A stretch of 64,000 nucleotides of DNA from Chrysoporthe austroafricana (Eukaryota; Ascomycota; Sordariomycetes; Diaporthales; Cryphonectriaceae): positions 3,598,342 to 3,662,341 of the forward strand of contig JYIP02000007.1 of assembly GCA_001051155.2 (NCBI GenBank). Reading direction: 5' to 3'. A model generated the notes under the pieces. It searched no databases. It had not been told where the DNA came from and worked only from the letters and a program-made list of their open reading frames with translations. Positions within the stretch are counted from its first letter, which is position 1; each line of letters begins with the position of its first letter. Below are positions 31,261 through 42,754 of the stretch, one piece after another. The position numbers and the translations under genes were made by a program.

Positions 31261-33051
31261 CTATGAATTGTCGGACCTACCGCTATTCCTACGCGATGAG
31301 GATCTTTGCTTCTTACCGCTGGCCACGGAACTGCCATCGGATGGCGGCGGGCGCGACTTGGCCTCCCCGGACGCCTTCTTCCTGCCCTCTTCCAGAAGGC
31401 TGTCCAGGGAGTGCCGGATCTCGTTCAGCCGTCCGTCCTCCCCCCAGTCGATGATGTTCCGGACGTACTTGCGGAACTCGAGATAGTGCTCGGGCTCCTG
31501 GAGCAGGAAGCTTTTGACCTTCCGCATGTAGTAGTCCAGCTCGTTGTGCCTCCACGAGATGTAGAGCCGTGCTTCCGTACCGTTCATGGCGATGCTGAAG
31601 GCCGCGCTGCCTATCGCCTGGACCCTGTCGCTCCTGCACTCCCTCAGCTGCTCGTTGAGAAGTTCGGCCATGTTGACACAGGACATGGAACCTCTGCAGT
31701 TCTTCGAGTAAGCAGGTGCTATTAGAAGGGGGTTACAATAACAAGAGGTGCATACCCGAGGCATTGGTTCGCTGCCACCCACAGATCCCCGCCATTGCCC
31801 TTAAACTCGATGACGAAGAAGGGATAGACCAGGCCCTCCGTGTTGGCCATGGGTTGTGTTCCCATGGAGATCAGCTGCGCTCGCTGCTGAGGAAATGCCG
31901 TATGGCGGTTGTACCCGTAAAGCATATCCGGTACCGGGTTGCTCACCCGAAGGCTGGATCCAGCGCTCGGAACGGTATGTCTGGCCATCGGCTGTCGGCC
32001 GGTGCGCCGGAGACGATCCAGCGGCGAAGGGTCCGGGAATATATGAGAGGAGAAATACTTCTCCACGTGAGGCTCGTCCAGCCCTTCCGTCTCGAGCTGC
32101 TCCAAAGACGCGTCCTGCCACACCTGGTCCAGGGAGGGGCCCGGGGAGCCGCGGTCCCTGCCGACCTGGCGAACAAGGTCGGCTACGTGGTCGGGGAACG
32201 GCTCGCGGGAGGAGCACAGGTAGATGTTGTTCGCGGCCAGGTTCAGGTCTCTGTAGTGAGGATCCTCGACGAGGCTCCTCCCCGACCGGCTGGAGCTGGG
32301 GGCGTCCGACCGCGCGACCGATCCGGCGTCTGCATCCGCCTGGCACGAACGTGACCCTGTGGAGGCGGGCGTCGGCGGCAGGGCAAACCCGTCCGCATCC
32401 CGCGTGTAGCTCATCGCCGGCGCTGATCTCGCGAGCCGCCTCGGGACGGGGTCGTCGTCTGCACGGTAAAGATGGCTGTCTGACCGGCAGCGTTTTTCTC
32501 TGTCTGATCCAACGGACTCGAGCCACCCGGATACAACGGTGTGGAGAGACTCGGGACGGGGCGACTCGGGACGGGGCGACTCGGGACGGGGATGCGGGTG
32601 GACTGGCTCGACGAAGTCCTCGAGGAACGAGGCGTACAGCCTCTTGGGAGGCCTGGGCTCTGGCTGTTGTAACGTCGTCTGCGCAACCTCCTCTGTTAGT
32701 CGCTGGCTTGCATTAGGGAACGCCCCGCATACCTTGTCTGGTTGTTCTACCTCCTCAACTCTAGGCTCTTGTGCGTCCGCTCGCGTCAGTCGGGCCCTCT
32801 TCGCTGGCAATAGAACCCTCCTCTCGGGCGTCGCGTCGCGCTGCCTCTTCGCCGTCGGCACGGGCGTCGCGCCTCGGGCCAGGCCTCCGTTCACTGGAGA
32901 CTGCGCTCGGTGGCTCCGCGGGAGCTCTGCACCTGACGAGTTAATGGTCGTCCGCCTCCGCGAGACTTGTCGATGACTGACCTGCACTCTTCTCTGCTGC
33001 AGCAGCGTCCAGCAGCTTCGCCTGCACGGCCTTGGTGATTCCGCCCTGCAT
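31261..33051 (-). CDS. DUF7924-type PD-(D/E)XK-like protein, 559 aa, three exons
   Basis: Exons are 33051-32982, 32932-31756 and 31693-31261. Introns are 32933-32981 (GTCAGT...GTCAG) and 31694-31755 (GTATGC...CTGCAG). The frame closes exactly, 1680 nt. Exon 1 encodes MQGGITKAVQAKLLDAAAAE, the expected family start. Residues 24-330 are disordered, with P-R-P-E-S repeats and basic patches. The core has P-D-M-L-Y-G-Y (PD 358-359), F-F-V-I-E-F-K (E399, K401) and A-A-N-Q-C-L-G across intron 2, a complete PD...ExK...Q set. Then come CVNMAELLN, AAFSIAMNGTEARLYISW, HNELDYYMRKVKSFLLQ and FRKYVRNIIDWG, strongly characteristic of the family. The tail is basic and Ser-rich. Intact. Function unknown; a nuclease fold is inferred from motif. 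Confidence 0.85.
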
Positions 33052-33940
33052 GGCAGAGAGTGCACTGACGCGTGCAGGAAGGATGTATTTACTATCAGCG
33101 CGCAGGCTGGCCGACAGGATGGCCTGCTAAGAGCCGCAAGGTCGCGGGTGTCGTCGCATGCAGTCGCAGAAACGTACTTTGGTCAAGGTGATCATTTGGG
33201 CCGCGCGCTTACGAATATCCACTATTTCAGGCAGCAGGATGCCGGGGCAGCTAGTGCTGATTGGCTGCTGGCGGCGGCGGCCTGCGGGGTAATTGGCCTA
33301 CCCCAGCCGCACCAGTGAAAAGCTGGCGCCTGGATCCCCTGCTGCCATATTCCCTTTCTCTTTCTTCCACTGCTTGATCTACCTGGCTCTGTTCCTGATC
33401 GCATCCATGCAGAGTGCCCCGTTCGCCCTCCACAGCGCCCTCTTCAATCTCGTCCTTGAACGCCGCAACAATGGGTTGTTGGTCCTTCCTCGCTCTATAG
33501 TCGCCGTACTCTTCACCTTCTACTAAACACACTGATTAGGGTGGATGATCGTCTAGACTCTATGTCGGTTCACATAACTTATGATATTTGAAGTAGCCTT
33601 CCTACATCCCCTATTCTTACTCCGTCCGCAACTGCGATCTCTACAACGCAGCCACCGTCTATGTCGTCATTCTGCGCGGTTGAATTCTTGAGTTTCCTTG
33701 TCTGGTATTCTCGCCTGCCGCGACTTGCCTGAATGGTCTTGGCGATCTTGGCTGCTTGCTTGCACTACTGCTAATGGCGGTGGGCACAACTGCGCTGTTA
33801 TTAAGCCTTGTTCTACGGATTTTGAGAGTCGTTAACGAGATTTGTAAATAGTAGCCGTCTAAAATGGTCTACTAGGAGCTTGGTACAATTAGCCGGCCGA
33901 CCAGACGATTCATGGTCACTGATATCCTCTTCCTCCTCAT
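33052..33940. other. no gene seen
   Basis: Upstream region of the DUF7924-type gene plus unassigned sequence. The short ORFs lack family resemblance. Confidence 0.3.
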
Positions 33941-33945
33941 TACCT

Positions 33946-34620
33946 TCAGAATGTGAGTATATCAACGGTACCACCATACCGTAGAGATCGCGCTGTAGAC
34001 CTAATGGGAGTCCCATTCTGTAGTGCCGACTGCTTGGCCTGCTGGCGTTCATCGGTAGGGTTGGATTGACGAGCCCAATTCAAAGCCGCAGAGATGTCGG
34101 ATCGCTCAACGGGCGAGTGCGAATCTTGGATTCTGGACGCGGCAGAATGTTCACCAACGTGGAACGCCTTGTTCTCGCCGCGCAAAATGCGACGTTCATG
34201 ACGATCGAGCATCTTCGAGTTGAGTAGGCCCACAACGCCTTCCCAGCAAGGTACCAGCACCACCAGCTCGTGCAGCCACCGGAGCAGTTCCAACGGTACG
34301 TCGTGCCAGCTGTAGTGTTGGAAACATCCAAGCCCCCAAGGGGCGATGATGCCCAACTAATATTGCAGGCGTTAGTTTTCACGGTTGCGCGTATTCTTCC
34401 CACGCTCCGCCAGATGACGGAAGCTATCCCAGCGTTTGGCACCGGACCCGTCGTGGCCGGCAATGGCACGGAAAATGGGCAGAAAAGCCGCGGCGATAGT
34501 GGCGGCGAGAATGTCGATCGCGAGGATCTTGTCGCGGGAGCGCTCATATAGCTATTCTCGCTCATGTGCGCTATGGTAGGAGTTGGCATCCCGGTGAAAG
34601 CTCGCGGCGAAATTCATGGA
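33946..34620 (-). pseudogene. degraded unrecognised gene
   Basis: Protein-like pieces appear in one minus-strand frame. One is YERSRDKILAIDILAATIAA (hydrophobic-helical) and the next WDSFRHLAERGKN; both are separated by stops from GIIAPWGLGCFQHYSWHDVP and LELLRWLHELVVLVPCW. Several stops interrupt the chain. Family not recognised. Confidence 0.35.
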
Positions 34621-35690
34621 GGCCACAGCGGCGGACGACGACGCTTGCAACGAGTAAAGGTCGACCGCCGCCGTCGCCGCGTCGCGAGGACCCATGACCT
34701 TGGGAGGTGCTATCCACGCCGTAGACTCTCACTATCATCGCCGTGCTTTTCAAACTACAGTAACGAATAGCAGTAAGATACAACTCGGAAAAATCCAACC
34801 AGTCGCTATCAAAGGTTATCTTGAAATGCAGGAGATGGCGAGGTCTGCCGCGCAAAGGGATTTGAGGCAGTGTCGTGCCCCAGGCACGTGCCGTTGACAA
34901 GCGGAGAGAACTCGGAGTTGACGACTCAATATTGCTCACAATCATAACTTCTCTCGACCTCCCTCATGGCTCTCGATGATCGTTGCTCTTCCAGCTTCCC
35001 ACTACCGATGTCGAGGAGCATCTACGTATTTGCCATGCTCCAGCACTCAATGAGTCGGACAGACTTGTGAGCTTCCGAACACTCTGTAACATGAGTGACC
35101 ACATCAATAGTTGCTCTTCAACGGTCTGGGTCCGGTGTATTATCTTAGACCAGTGATCACACCAGGAGGCCATCAGATGTTTCCGCGAGTTTGTCCGTCA
35201 GCGAGTCTCGCAGTTCCACTTCTGACTTTGTTGTTGGACTCACCAGATATTAATACAACTCATGAGCTCCACAGTCCGTCCAAAGATTGCTTTAAGGGGC
35301 ACATTCCCCTCGCATCCTTCTGTCTCTGGCCAGGCGTATCGCTGGTGAGTTATTCACTGGTACTTCGAACGTGGTGGCTGCTGCGAGCGAGCTGAGCTTC
35401 TGGAGTAAATGAGCCCAGTCACTTTTAGAGGAGGACGGGTATTGATCGGCAAATGCAGCCTGCACATCCCTCAGAGTTCCCAAAGAGAATCGACAAATTC
35501 ACACGGCTCGGGAGGAGGTTACATGCAGCCGAACACGGGGGGGCTATCATCATCACTGTCTAGATCTCTAGAAGCGTCTGGCCACGACGATACGTCCAGA
35601 GCTGCGCTGGAATTACCTTCTTGCCTGACGTTGAGAGCATTGTATCGCGGTATCGCGGTTCAGCTTTGAAACCCCAGCAAGTCTGGCAGC
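34621..35690. other. unassigned, weak coding traces
   Basis: The minus-strand stretch 35292-35483 (VQAAFADQYPSSSKSDWAHL...) has protein-like composition but no recognised family. The rest shows nothing. Confidence 0.25.
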
Positions 35691-35699
35691 CAAGGAACA

Positions 35700-36330
35700 C
35701 CACGCAGTACCGCCTCAGAGATCTGCTGGCCTTCAATTCAAGCCTTGGCCTTCGCGGCTCCCGACCGTGAGTGCTCGTCTCACCTGGCACCTCCACCAAA
35801 GGCCTGGATGGGTGAGCCCCCTCTCCATAGGCGTGGTACGTGGGCGCTGGCGCAAGACAGGGCAGGCGCAGCGAGCAGGGAGCGCCCGGGGTGGTAGGGG
35901 GCAGGAGAGCAGCGCACGCACCGCCGCGAGCACGCGCCACCTGCTCAGCAGGACTGCCGTATTGTATTTGTCGGTCGCGAATACGGGTCCAAATCATCCG
36001 GCAAAGGGGTGTGCGCGGCAGCGCGAGCCATGCCGTTGTGTGAGTGGCGGCTAGATCGAGCCATCCGCGTATGCGTCATCCTACACATATCTCAATACGT
36101 ACTGTGCTCGGACCGCTCTGTGGCTCGTGCGCGGCCAGGTGAACGCCAAAATTCTGTGTCCAGACACAGAATTCGTGTGCTCGGACCGCCTTGGGGCCCG
36201 TGCGCGGCCAAGGCGAGCACCCTTGCCCAAGCTGGCCAGATAGCATTTCTTTCCTCGGTTCCTCCCTTCAGCGGATTAATCCACTTTTGCCCCGACACAC
36301 GCACGTACGTATGCAACAAATATACTATAC
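35700..36330 (+). repeat. repeat cluster upstream of the HET fragment
   Basis: 35830-35950 is a reversed copy of the CTGCCCTCCTGCCCCC module. 35965-36030 matches the GCGAATACGGGTC module. GCTCGGACCGC...CGTGCGCGGCCA occurs twice (about 36108-36142 and 36180-36213) and again at 52684-52720. The pyrimidine-rich CTCCCTTCAGCG...TTTTGCCCYGACAC stretch (36262-36300) recurs at 42650-42690. Confidence 0.65.
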
Positions 36331-36429
36331 TTCTCGCCGTGGCTGTGCGGGTGGGACGGTCATGCTTTTCCTGTCGCGGCACCCCATTGGTCAAGCAGGA
36401 CTGTACGAAATGGTCGACATGCATCTGAC

Positions 36430-37195
36430 GTGCAGATGGGATGAAGACCTAGGTTCTTCCTGCCCTTCGTGGACCCCGCGCTGGGATCGCGGCGCTTTTG
36501 TTCCCAGTTTACACAATTCATCAAACCAGATCATCGAAAATGGCAACAATCTAGCCATTGTGCAGCAGGGTTCTGTTCTTCGGCTAAGAGCGGTTGTTCT
36601 CGGCCCGGTCGGATATGTTTCGGGGGAAATCCAATATCAAGACCGAAACCCGGCAGCAATTGCTGAAGTAGTCCGGCTATGGAGAAAAGTCGCGCCGCAG
36701 TCTACAACGTATCTCGGCCCTCATAAAGAACGTCTTAGCTTGGCCTTCCTGGATGTACTCTGTATGGGAGGGTTCAGTAGTGAAGTAAAAGGTTTCTACG
36801 AGTCTATGCTAGCATTCGCACACCTTCTCCGATCTGACGAGCCACGCTGCCCGATAGATACCTATATACAAGACAGGAATGCGGCACGGATAGCACGACA
36901 TGTTTGTGATTATTCACGTTCTCGACGCCTTATTCTCTTTGGTAGCGGGTGTTACGGAATCGCACCACGTCTCACTCGCGAGGGTGATGTGTGCGCTATT
37001 ATCTACGGAGCGCGCACGCCGTTTATACTCCGAGAAGTGGCTGGCGAGAGAAGTCACTGTCAACTTATCGGGGCAACATTTCTTGAAAGCGAGAAGTCAA
37101 GGAGGTACGGCATTCCGTTTAGGATAGGTCGGGGCCTTGGGGGCGATGATTGGGAACAGGGGGAGTTGCCAGCGGAGGACATCTTCCTTCATTAA
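36430..37195 (+). pseudogene. HET-type protein, C-terminal part only
   Basis: The open frame starts at 36191 inside repeat DNA, but protein-like sequence begins near 36430. It carries the features that follow the HET domain in heterokaryon-incompatibility proteins: C-P-S-W-T-P-R-W-D (usual P-S-W-V-P-D-W), a helical middle, then SRRLILFGSGCYGIAPRLTREGD, VCAIIYGARTPFILREV and CQLIGATFLE. This is the small beta-rich C-terminal segment typical of the family. The N-terminal HET domain, the part thought to trigger cell death, is absent, apparently replaced by repeats. Stop at 37193-37195. Probably non-functional. Confidence 0.7.
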
Positions 37196-38110
37196 GACAA
37201 GGAGAACAGGGCGCAGCTCACGCCACAGTAGCACCGTCTTTGAAGCTATGAACAGACACAGTTCAAGCCGTCTAGCATCGTTCTCGCTGTATGTTCCTGT
37301 AACGCTCTGCGGGGTCGCTTTACCTAAGCTGCAGTTGTAATATGTATATAGTCTATCAGGTTATGAGTTGGCCGTGTGCCAACTTAGAGATGCCCATCTT
37401 GAAAAGTATAGCAGTACTGGGCTTTCGAGGGCGTTCATCCTCCCGCAAGCCCGTAAACAATCCGTTCAGCGCCAGATCTCGCTACTTACTCTATAAGCCC
37501 TGCCCAGATGTTGGCGCAGCCTCCTTGCGTCGGAGCTGTCCCCCTGCCGACCGACACCCCATAAGCACCTCAGCAGTCAGTATAGATTTCCATGCGTAGA
37601 GGCGTTAGCAGTCCGGTCCGGCGAGAAAGCTACGTATTGAAAACCTGAGTCCTTAACGACGTCTGCGTAATGCAGGACAAAGGAGGGTTGCAAGGGCAGC
37701 GGGTGGCGCGCGCGAGCGGCGGTGCGCGCGCTGCCCTCCTGCCCCCTCCCCCCTGGCCCTTTTGCCTGCGCCGCCTGCTGCCCTTGCGCGGAAAAGCGCG
37801 CGCAGACAGCGCCCCCCCCCCGGGGGCAACGACGCTATTATGTATAAGATAGACACTCGTTATGCTCCTCGGCCACGAGTGATGGTAAGCCGCGCGTTGG
37901 GTCGGACTGATGTGGTGCGAGACATTGTGCTGATTCTAGACTAGCCGCTAGCAATCTGTGCTATATTAGTAGATAGAATGAGCATTCTTCCTTCGACGAC
38001 TACGACGTAGCTGGTTACTACTAACTGGATCAGCACCAAATCACAACCTCGCGACAACACTTACGTTGATAGCACTCTCAAACGTGTCAGTACCCGGCAG
38101 AGCATTCTCG
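37196..38110. other. non-coding with repeat insert
   Basis: 37705-37850 is a copy of the GCGCGCTGCCCTCCTGCCCCC...CCCTTTTGCCTGCGC module found at 11945 and 49940. Otherwise there are only short ORFs. Confidence 0.45.
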
Positions 38111-38118
38111 ACTGAAAA

Positions 38119-39885
38119 TCATCCACCTCTCCCTCTCCCTCTCCCTCCCCCCCTCCCCCTCGTACCATCCCAAGGTCTCGCCCGTTCCGCCTCCTCCTCT
38201 CGCCAAGCCGCCCTCGTCTCTTCCGCAATCTGCCTCGCCGTCTTCCCATCCACGTCCTCCTCATCCATCAAAGCGTTCCAGTTCTTCTCAAGCGCAAGCC
38301 CTTCCTCGGCACTCCCGCACAAAACCCCCAGCATCGCGTCCTGCATTCGAATGCCCTCCTCCACCGAAACCGTCGGCAAGCCAAGTTGCCCTCCCGCAGC
38401 CTCATGAAGCGGCGTCCGGCCCCTCCTGTTTCGCGTCCGCACGTCGGCGCCGCGGCCGAGAAGGAGCCGCGCCGCCGGCACGTCCGCGAGATACCGCGCG
38501 GCGAGGTGCAGCGGCGTGTTGCCGGCGTCGTCGACGGCGCTGACATCGGCGGCAAGGTCTCCGTCCAGGTCCAGCAGCAGGGCCGCCAGGCGGGTGTCGA
38601 CGCGGGACGATGCGTGGTGTGGGCGGCCGTGCCACAGGCGGTGCAGCAGGGTCTCGCCGCCGCAGCCGCGCTGCCTGCCCGAGGCGTGGAGGTCTGTACA
38701 GAGGAAGCGGGCGACGGCGATGGCGGCTCTGCCCGTGATGAGGTTGGGCGAGACGGCGTAGTGCAAGGGCGTCTCGCCGTGTTGATCTGGAGCGTTGATG
38801 AGGCGCGGGTTCCCTCCGTCTGTGAGGATGCGGAGCAGGACCATGGTATCGTTGTCGGCAGTGTCGGCACCGGTGTGAGTGTCCGTGGAATCGGAATCCG
38901 GGCCGGGCCGGGCCGCACCCAGGGCACCAGGCCATCCAGCCGCGGCATAATGAATCGGCAGCCGACCAAACTGGTCCCGGCGGGCCACGGCGTCCGCCAT
39001 ATCCACGCCACGCTGCACGTAGTGCTCCACAAGCACCTGGACGCCCGGATAATTCCCATAGAAGGCAGCGTGGTGCAGGAGCGTCAACGTCCTAGATGCT
39101 CCGGTGTTCTCGAACAGGTAGCCGAAGGTGTCGTGCGAGCGGTCGCTCGTGACAGCGAACGCATCGGCGCCCTCGTCTATCAGCCGTCGCAACAGCGCGG
39201 GACCGGCACGCGCGATGGCGAGGCTGAGCACCGTATCCCTGTCACCATCACTGTCGACTGCGGCGAGGTCGGAATCCCATTCTGAGTAGCCCATGGTGTC
39301 GCGCGCGCACGCGCCGCGGTCGAGAAGCAGGCCCACCAGCGCCTCGGACCGATGGACCCGCTCGCGTGCTGCCTGCGCATCGAACTGAGCTTGCCCGGCC
39401 CTCTCGGACTGCTCGTCCACCGCGCACGATACCAAAGACACGGCGGCGTCCAGGATAGGCGTGCGGCCGTACTCATTGCGGGCATGCAGGCTGATAAGTG
39501 CGGGCTGCTCGTCGAGGAGGTAACGGACCGTCTCGAGCGCACCATGCGCACACGCCACACTGAACAGCGAGGAGCCGCGCTCATTGGGTGGCGGCGCGCC
39601 CGGCGTCGGGTGCACGGCCCAGTGTTCGAGCAGGAGACGCAGGGCGCCTGGGTCCGGCAGCTGGGCGGCTACGATGAAGGGGTCGAAGTAGCTAGGACAT
39701 TCCGTGTGCAGACCCTCGGGGTTTCGGGCGAGGTACCGCTGGATGGCGGGCAGGTCGCCTCGCTTGATTGGGTCGATGAGCCAGCTGTGCCACCAGTACT
39801 CGCCCAGGTGCGCCAGCTCCTCCTCGGTCGGGAGCCGGTAAGGATCGTCTACATTGTCATTCATGTTGAGGACTGTGAGATTCAC
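38119..39885 (-). CDS. ankyrin-repeat protein, 588 aa
   Basis: Single intact GC-rich exon. The N terminus (PTEEELAHLGEYWWHSWLID) is followed by about eight to ten ankyrin repeats. The best are SLFSVACAHGALETVRYLL, TLLHHAAFYGNYPGVQVLVEH, GRLPIHYAAAGW, GETPLHYAVSPNL, GETLLHRLWHGR, GNTPLHLAARYL and GRTPLHEAAGGQ. The C terminus ends in an Arg/Gly-rich run (R-G-R-G-G-G-R-G-R-G) encoded by a CCTCTCCCTCTCCCTC-type simple repeat. No catalytic domain; presumably a protein-interaction scaffold. No introns. Its clean frame contrasts with the decayed neighbours, suggesting it is maintained. Partner unknown. Confidence 0.85.
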   Translation of the reverse strand: MNLTVLNMNDNVDDPYRLPTEEELAHLGEYWWHSWLIDPIKRGDLPAIQRYLARNPEGLHTECPSYFDPFIVAAQLPDPGALRLLLEHWAVHPTPGAPPPNERGSSLFSVACAHGALETVRYLLDEQPALISLHARNEYGRTPILDAAVSLVSCAVDEQSERAGQAQFDAQAARERVHRSEALVGLLLDRGACARDTMGYSEWDSDLAAVDSDGDRDTVLSLAIARAGPALLRRLIDEGADAFAVTSDRSHDTFGYLFENTGASRTLTLLHHAAFYGNYPGVQVLVEHYVQRGVDMADAVARRDQFGRLPIHYAAAGWPGALGAARPGPDSDSTDTHTGADTADNDTMVLLRILTDGGNPRLINAPDQHGETPLHYAVSPNLITGRAAIAVARFLCTDLHASGRQRGCGGETLLHRLWHGRPHHASSRVDTRLAALLLDLDGDLAADVSAVDDAGNTPLHLAARYLADVPAARLLLGRGADVRTRNRRGRTPLHEAAGGQLGLPTVSVEEGIRMQDAMLGVLCGSAEEGLALEKNWNALMDEEDVDGKTARQIAEETRAAWREEEAERARPWDGTRGRGGGRGRGRGG

Positions 39886-39979
39886 CGGGTGAGGCTTACA
39901 GGTGGGAATTCTCGCTTCGTGTGCCGGTGGGGCATAGATTTACGTATGATTTGATCATTTCAAAATGTGGGTACCGCGA

Positions 39980-40310
39980 CTAAGCGTTATTTATCAAACA
40001 GATACTGGAGTCCACGGTATCAAACAAACTGGGGACAGCCCCACTAATCCGCCCCCACGCAGACATAAGCACTATTAATCCGGACGAGTAGGCGTCTGCT
40101 TGCATCATGGCCAGCTTCTCGGTCATGCAGTACGAGCAGAGCTCCGACTGCGGGATGTCGGTCACGTCGATCACGTTCATGTACGCAGCGACGAGGTCTG
40201 AAGTGCGCGGGCATTTGTGTGGCGAGGAAGCTTTGTCCTCTAGTCCAGAGGGTGAATTGTGGTTGTCTAAGACAAAAGATCTAGCATACAAACAAGCACA
40301 GAATGCTCCT
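39980..40310 (-). pseudogene. small cysteine-containing relic sharing sequence with 8021-8145
   Basis: Reads MYARSFVLDNHNSPSGLEDK, then YMNVIDVTDIPQSELCSYC, then T-E-K-L-A-M-M-Q-A-D-A-Y-S-S. The S-E-L-C-S-Y-C...M-M-Q block is reminiscent of segments in secreted fungal LysM proteins, but no LysM is present, so that is a weak guess. Its 5' portion matches the relic at 8 kb. Confidence 0.4.
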
Positions 40311-40499
40311 CTTTATAACCTTGCAATCGACATCTTATCCGGCCGCCGGCCTTATATCCGGCTTTCCCATAATTTGAGGTCAGCCTTAGACTAGAGTAGG
40401 ACGGGGACCACATCAAGAAGACATTAGATCCGTCTGCTCCGCACCTCCTGCTACTCTCTTCAGACATGACTCCAGAGTGCCGAGGTCCTCTCCGAGGAA

Positions 40500-41075
40500 C
40501 AACGGCCCCTGCTCTTTTCTAGCTTTCTCGCAGGTGCTAGGGGGACATCCTAGCATAAGATGACGAGTTTGTGCGGGGAGGACCGCGAGGGCATGCCGAG
40601 CTTGTCGAAGAACCGGGCAGGAACACAGGCTCTGAAGAAATAGAGCCGCGACGGGTCTGTCGCAGCGCTGGCCAGCAGGTAGACCTGGAGACCTAGCTAT
40701 TAGCGATTGTGCCGTGAAGAAAGAAAAGACGGAGTTTGGGGGCGGTCAGCTTATAAACGTATAACTCGGGAAAGCGGTCTCGCCCCGGACATAGTATGCA
40801 TACGTACCTCTGTATCTGTGGCGGCGGGGTCGACCACGGCCACCAGTCTTGCAGCTGACCTGGGCGGCTGCTGCGACGAGGCGGAGCCAGCAGTATCCGG
40901 CTATCCCGACAAGGCTTCTTCCTGCCCCTCAGCTCTCGGCTGCTCCCCCTTATCTTCCAGCGACATTCCTGCGCCAGGGCGATGAGCACAGCTGCGATGT
41001 AAGGGTCTTCTATCAGTGGAATGCTACAGCACACAACAGTGGTGTTCTCGCGACGAAGCCCACGTAATAACATTG
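40500..41075 (-). pseudogene. conserved fungal protein relic, frame-broken
   Basis: Minus-strand pieces read DPYIAAVLIALAQECRW, then (another frame) ARLVAVVDPAATDTE, then VYLLASAATDPSRLYFFRAC-VPARFFDKLGMPSR, split by stops and a possible intron at about 40690-40800. The order is like that of a widespread uncharacterised fungal family with A-L-L-I-A-L-A-Q and Y-F-Y-x-A-x-I-P-x-x-F-L-D-K-L blocks. Non-functional as it stands. Confidence 0.45.
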
Positions 41076-41268
41076 GGACGATGCATTGCGCAGAATGTTA
41101 AGCACAAGTACGGCCGACCCACCATATATCGGGCTTTAATGTCTGCAGCCCTTTACTTTCAGACCTATGAGATTTGCAATTGAAATATCGACAGCAATTG
41201 TACCCTTACTTTGGCCTCAGGTCTATCCTCTACTGCCTACAGGCCTTATCCGTCATTCCTTCAAATCA

Positions 41269-42380
41269 TCAGGATATACATACACTCCTGCGAGCACAAA
41301 GGAATATGTTTCTCAGCTGTGCATATGTGATGACGATCTGGGGGGGCCCTGTAGAAATGGCTCGGTGGTCAGCTCGTCATTCCATGATGTGAGTAGGGAG
41401 CGGAAAGAGAAACAGGGAGAGAAAAGAAGAGCAAGCAGAGGGAGCAAAGTAGGGGGTGAAATAAAAACAGTAGGGACAAAGAGACACATACCGAACAACG
41501 CCAGCCGTGATCTCAGTCGCCGAGGGCCGAGTAAAGGAGGCTGGGAGCGGGCTGGCCCCGCGCAGGAAATCTGAAGCGTAGAGGCCAACCTGGCCCTCGG
41601 GCTGCTGGGCGCCAAGATCATCATGGTAGAAGATCTCACGGCGCAAGGCCCAGCGGCCCTGCAGACCATCAGCGACCATCAGGCTGACCTTGGCCCACTT
41701 TCCAGTGGGAGCCTTCAGATCCAGAAGCAGGACAGCGCCGATACTGCCTTGGCTGCCATTGATGTACTCGGTGGCCTTGTCTTCTCCATGTTTCGTCGTC
41801 TCGCCCTACGAGACTTCGCCAACAAACGAGACATTGCCTCCTCCTTGGACATTCTCGACGAACGAGACATCACCTTGCTTCCTAAAGCCGAGAGCGCCAG
41901 GTTATACAATCCCAGCAGTTCCGATCTCTTCCAGTGCTTTCAGGCGGCTGGAGATCTCGGGCTTGTCATCAGCAGTAGTCGAGATCTGAGCAGTGATGGC
42001 TGCCTTCAAGAGGTCTCGAGGGCCAGCCTGGGTCAGGTAGTGGATCCGAGTCTCACCCGTCATGTCAAGCTCGACCTTTCCCGACGCGTAGCTGTAGTCG
42101 AAATGGCCAGGCAGATCGAGGGTTGCAAGGCGGGCGACCAGGGTATCGATGTCGGCAGCAGGCCAGTGAAAGGTGACTGGAGTGAGATCGAGGGTGGCGC
42201 GCTTTTGGACCTGTTCCTCGAGTTATCTGGCGATCTCATCCAAAGACAGGCCGTCAAGGGAAATCTGCGCCATGAAAGACTGGTTAGCCATGCTGCGACG
42301 GCGTCTAGAGCATATTCAAGTACCTTGTCCACGTCCGTCTCGCCGTCCGACGCGTTGGGGAGAGGTGAAGGCGCCGCCAT
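41269..42380 (-). pseudogene. PD-(D/E)XK-like paralogue A (divergent pair)
   Basis: Starts ATG 42380 (MAAPSPLPNASDGETDVDK); intron about 42264-42324 (GTACTT...GCGCAG). Then ISLDGLSLDEIARYLEEQ, LTPVTFHWPAADIDTLVARL and FDYSYASGKVELDMTGE follow, clearly paralogous to gene B at 42755. The frame carries a TAA (after TAGIV) and a TAG directly after G-E-V-S at the core, then continues GETTKHGEDKATEYI and AKVSLMVADGLQGRWALRRE. A 3' exon after a long intron ends with ...V-I-T-Y-A-Q-L-R-N-I-F-L in a frame shifted at a C run. Pseudogene. Confidence 0.7.
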
Positions 42381-42754
42381 ATTGGTATTGTGGTGGAAGA
42401 GGAAGGCTGACAATGGTTTGTGGTGATGAGAGACTGAGAAGGGGCTTTCTTACCTGGGTTGTCTGCTCTACATATGTCTGGGAGGAAACCCATGATGTTG
42501 ATGGCACGTGATCTTGGTGATGAATTGGTCTTAGTGAGGACAGGTGATCAAAGCTCCTGTCACTAGCTGCCACTACTGCCACTAGCTGCCGTCTCTACTA
42601 TATATTTATTTCGCCAGCCAAGCTGGCTAGATAACGTTTCTTCCCCCTTTTCTCCCTTCAGCGCAAATCAACCCATTTTTGCCCTGACACATCTTTTGCT
42701 CAGGCACGGACCACATACATCAATTGCACCCATCTTCCCCCAGCAGAAGCCAAG
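42381..42754. promoter_or_regulatory. bidirectional promoter region between paralogues A and B
   Basis: 374 bp separate the two start codons. Contains CACTAGCTGCC twice (about 42564-42588), CTATATATTTATTTCG (about 42598) as a TATA candidate, and the module AGCCAAGCTGGCTAGATAACG...TTTTGCCCTGACACA (42613-42690) that also lies upstream of the HET fragment and FunK1. Confidence 0.5.

Noticed and set aside
38386..39285. 299-aa plus-strand ORF
   Set aside because: Antisense shadow of the GC-rich ankyrin gene.
41623..42426. 267-aa plus-strand ORF
   Set aside because: Antisense shadow of paralogue A, which has clear homology on the minus strand.
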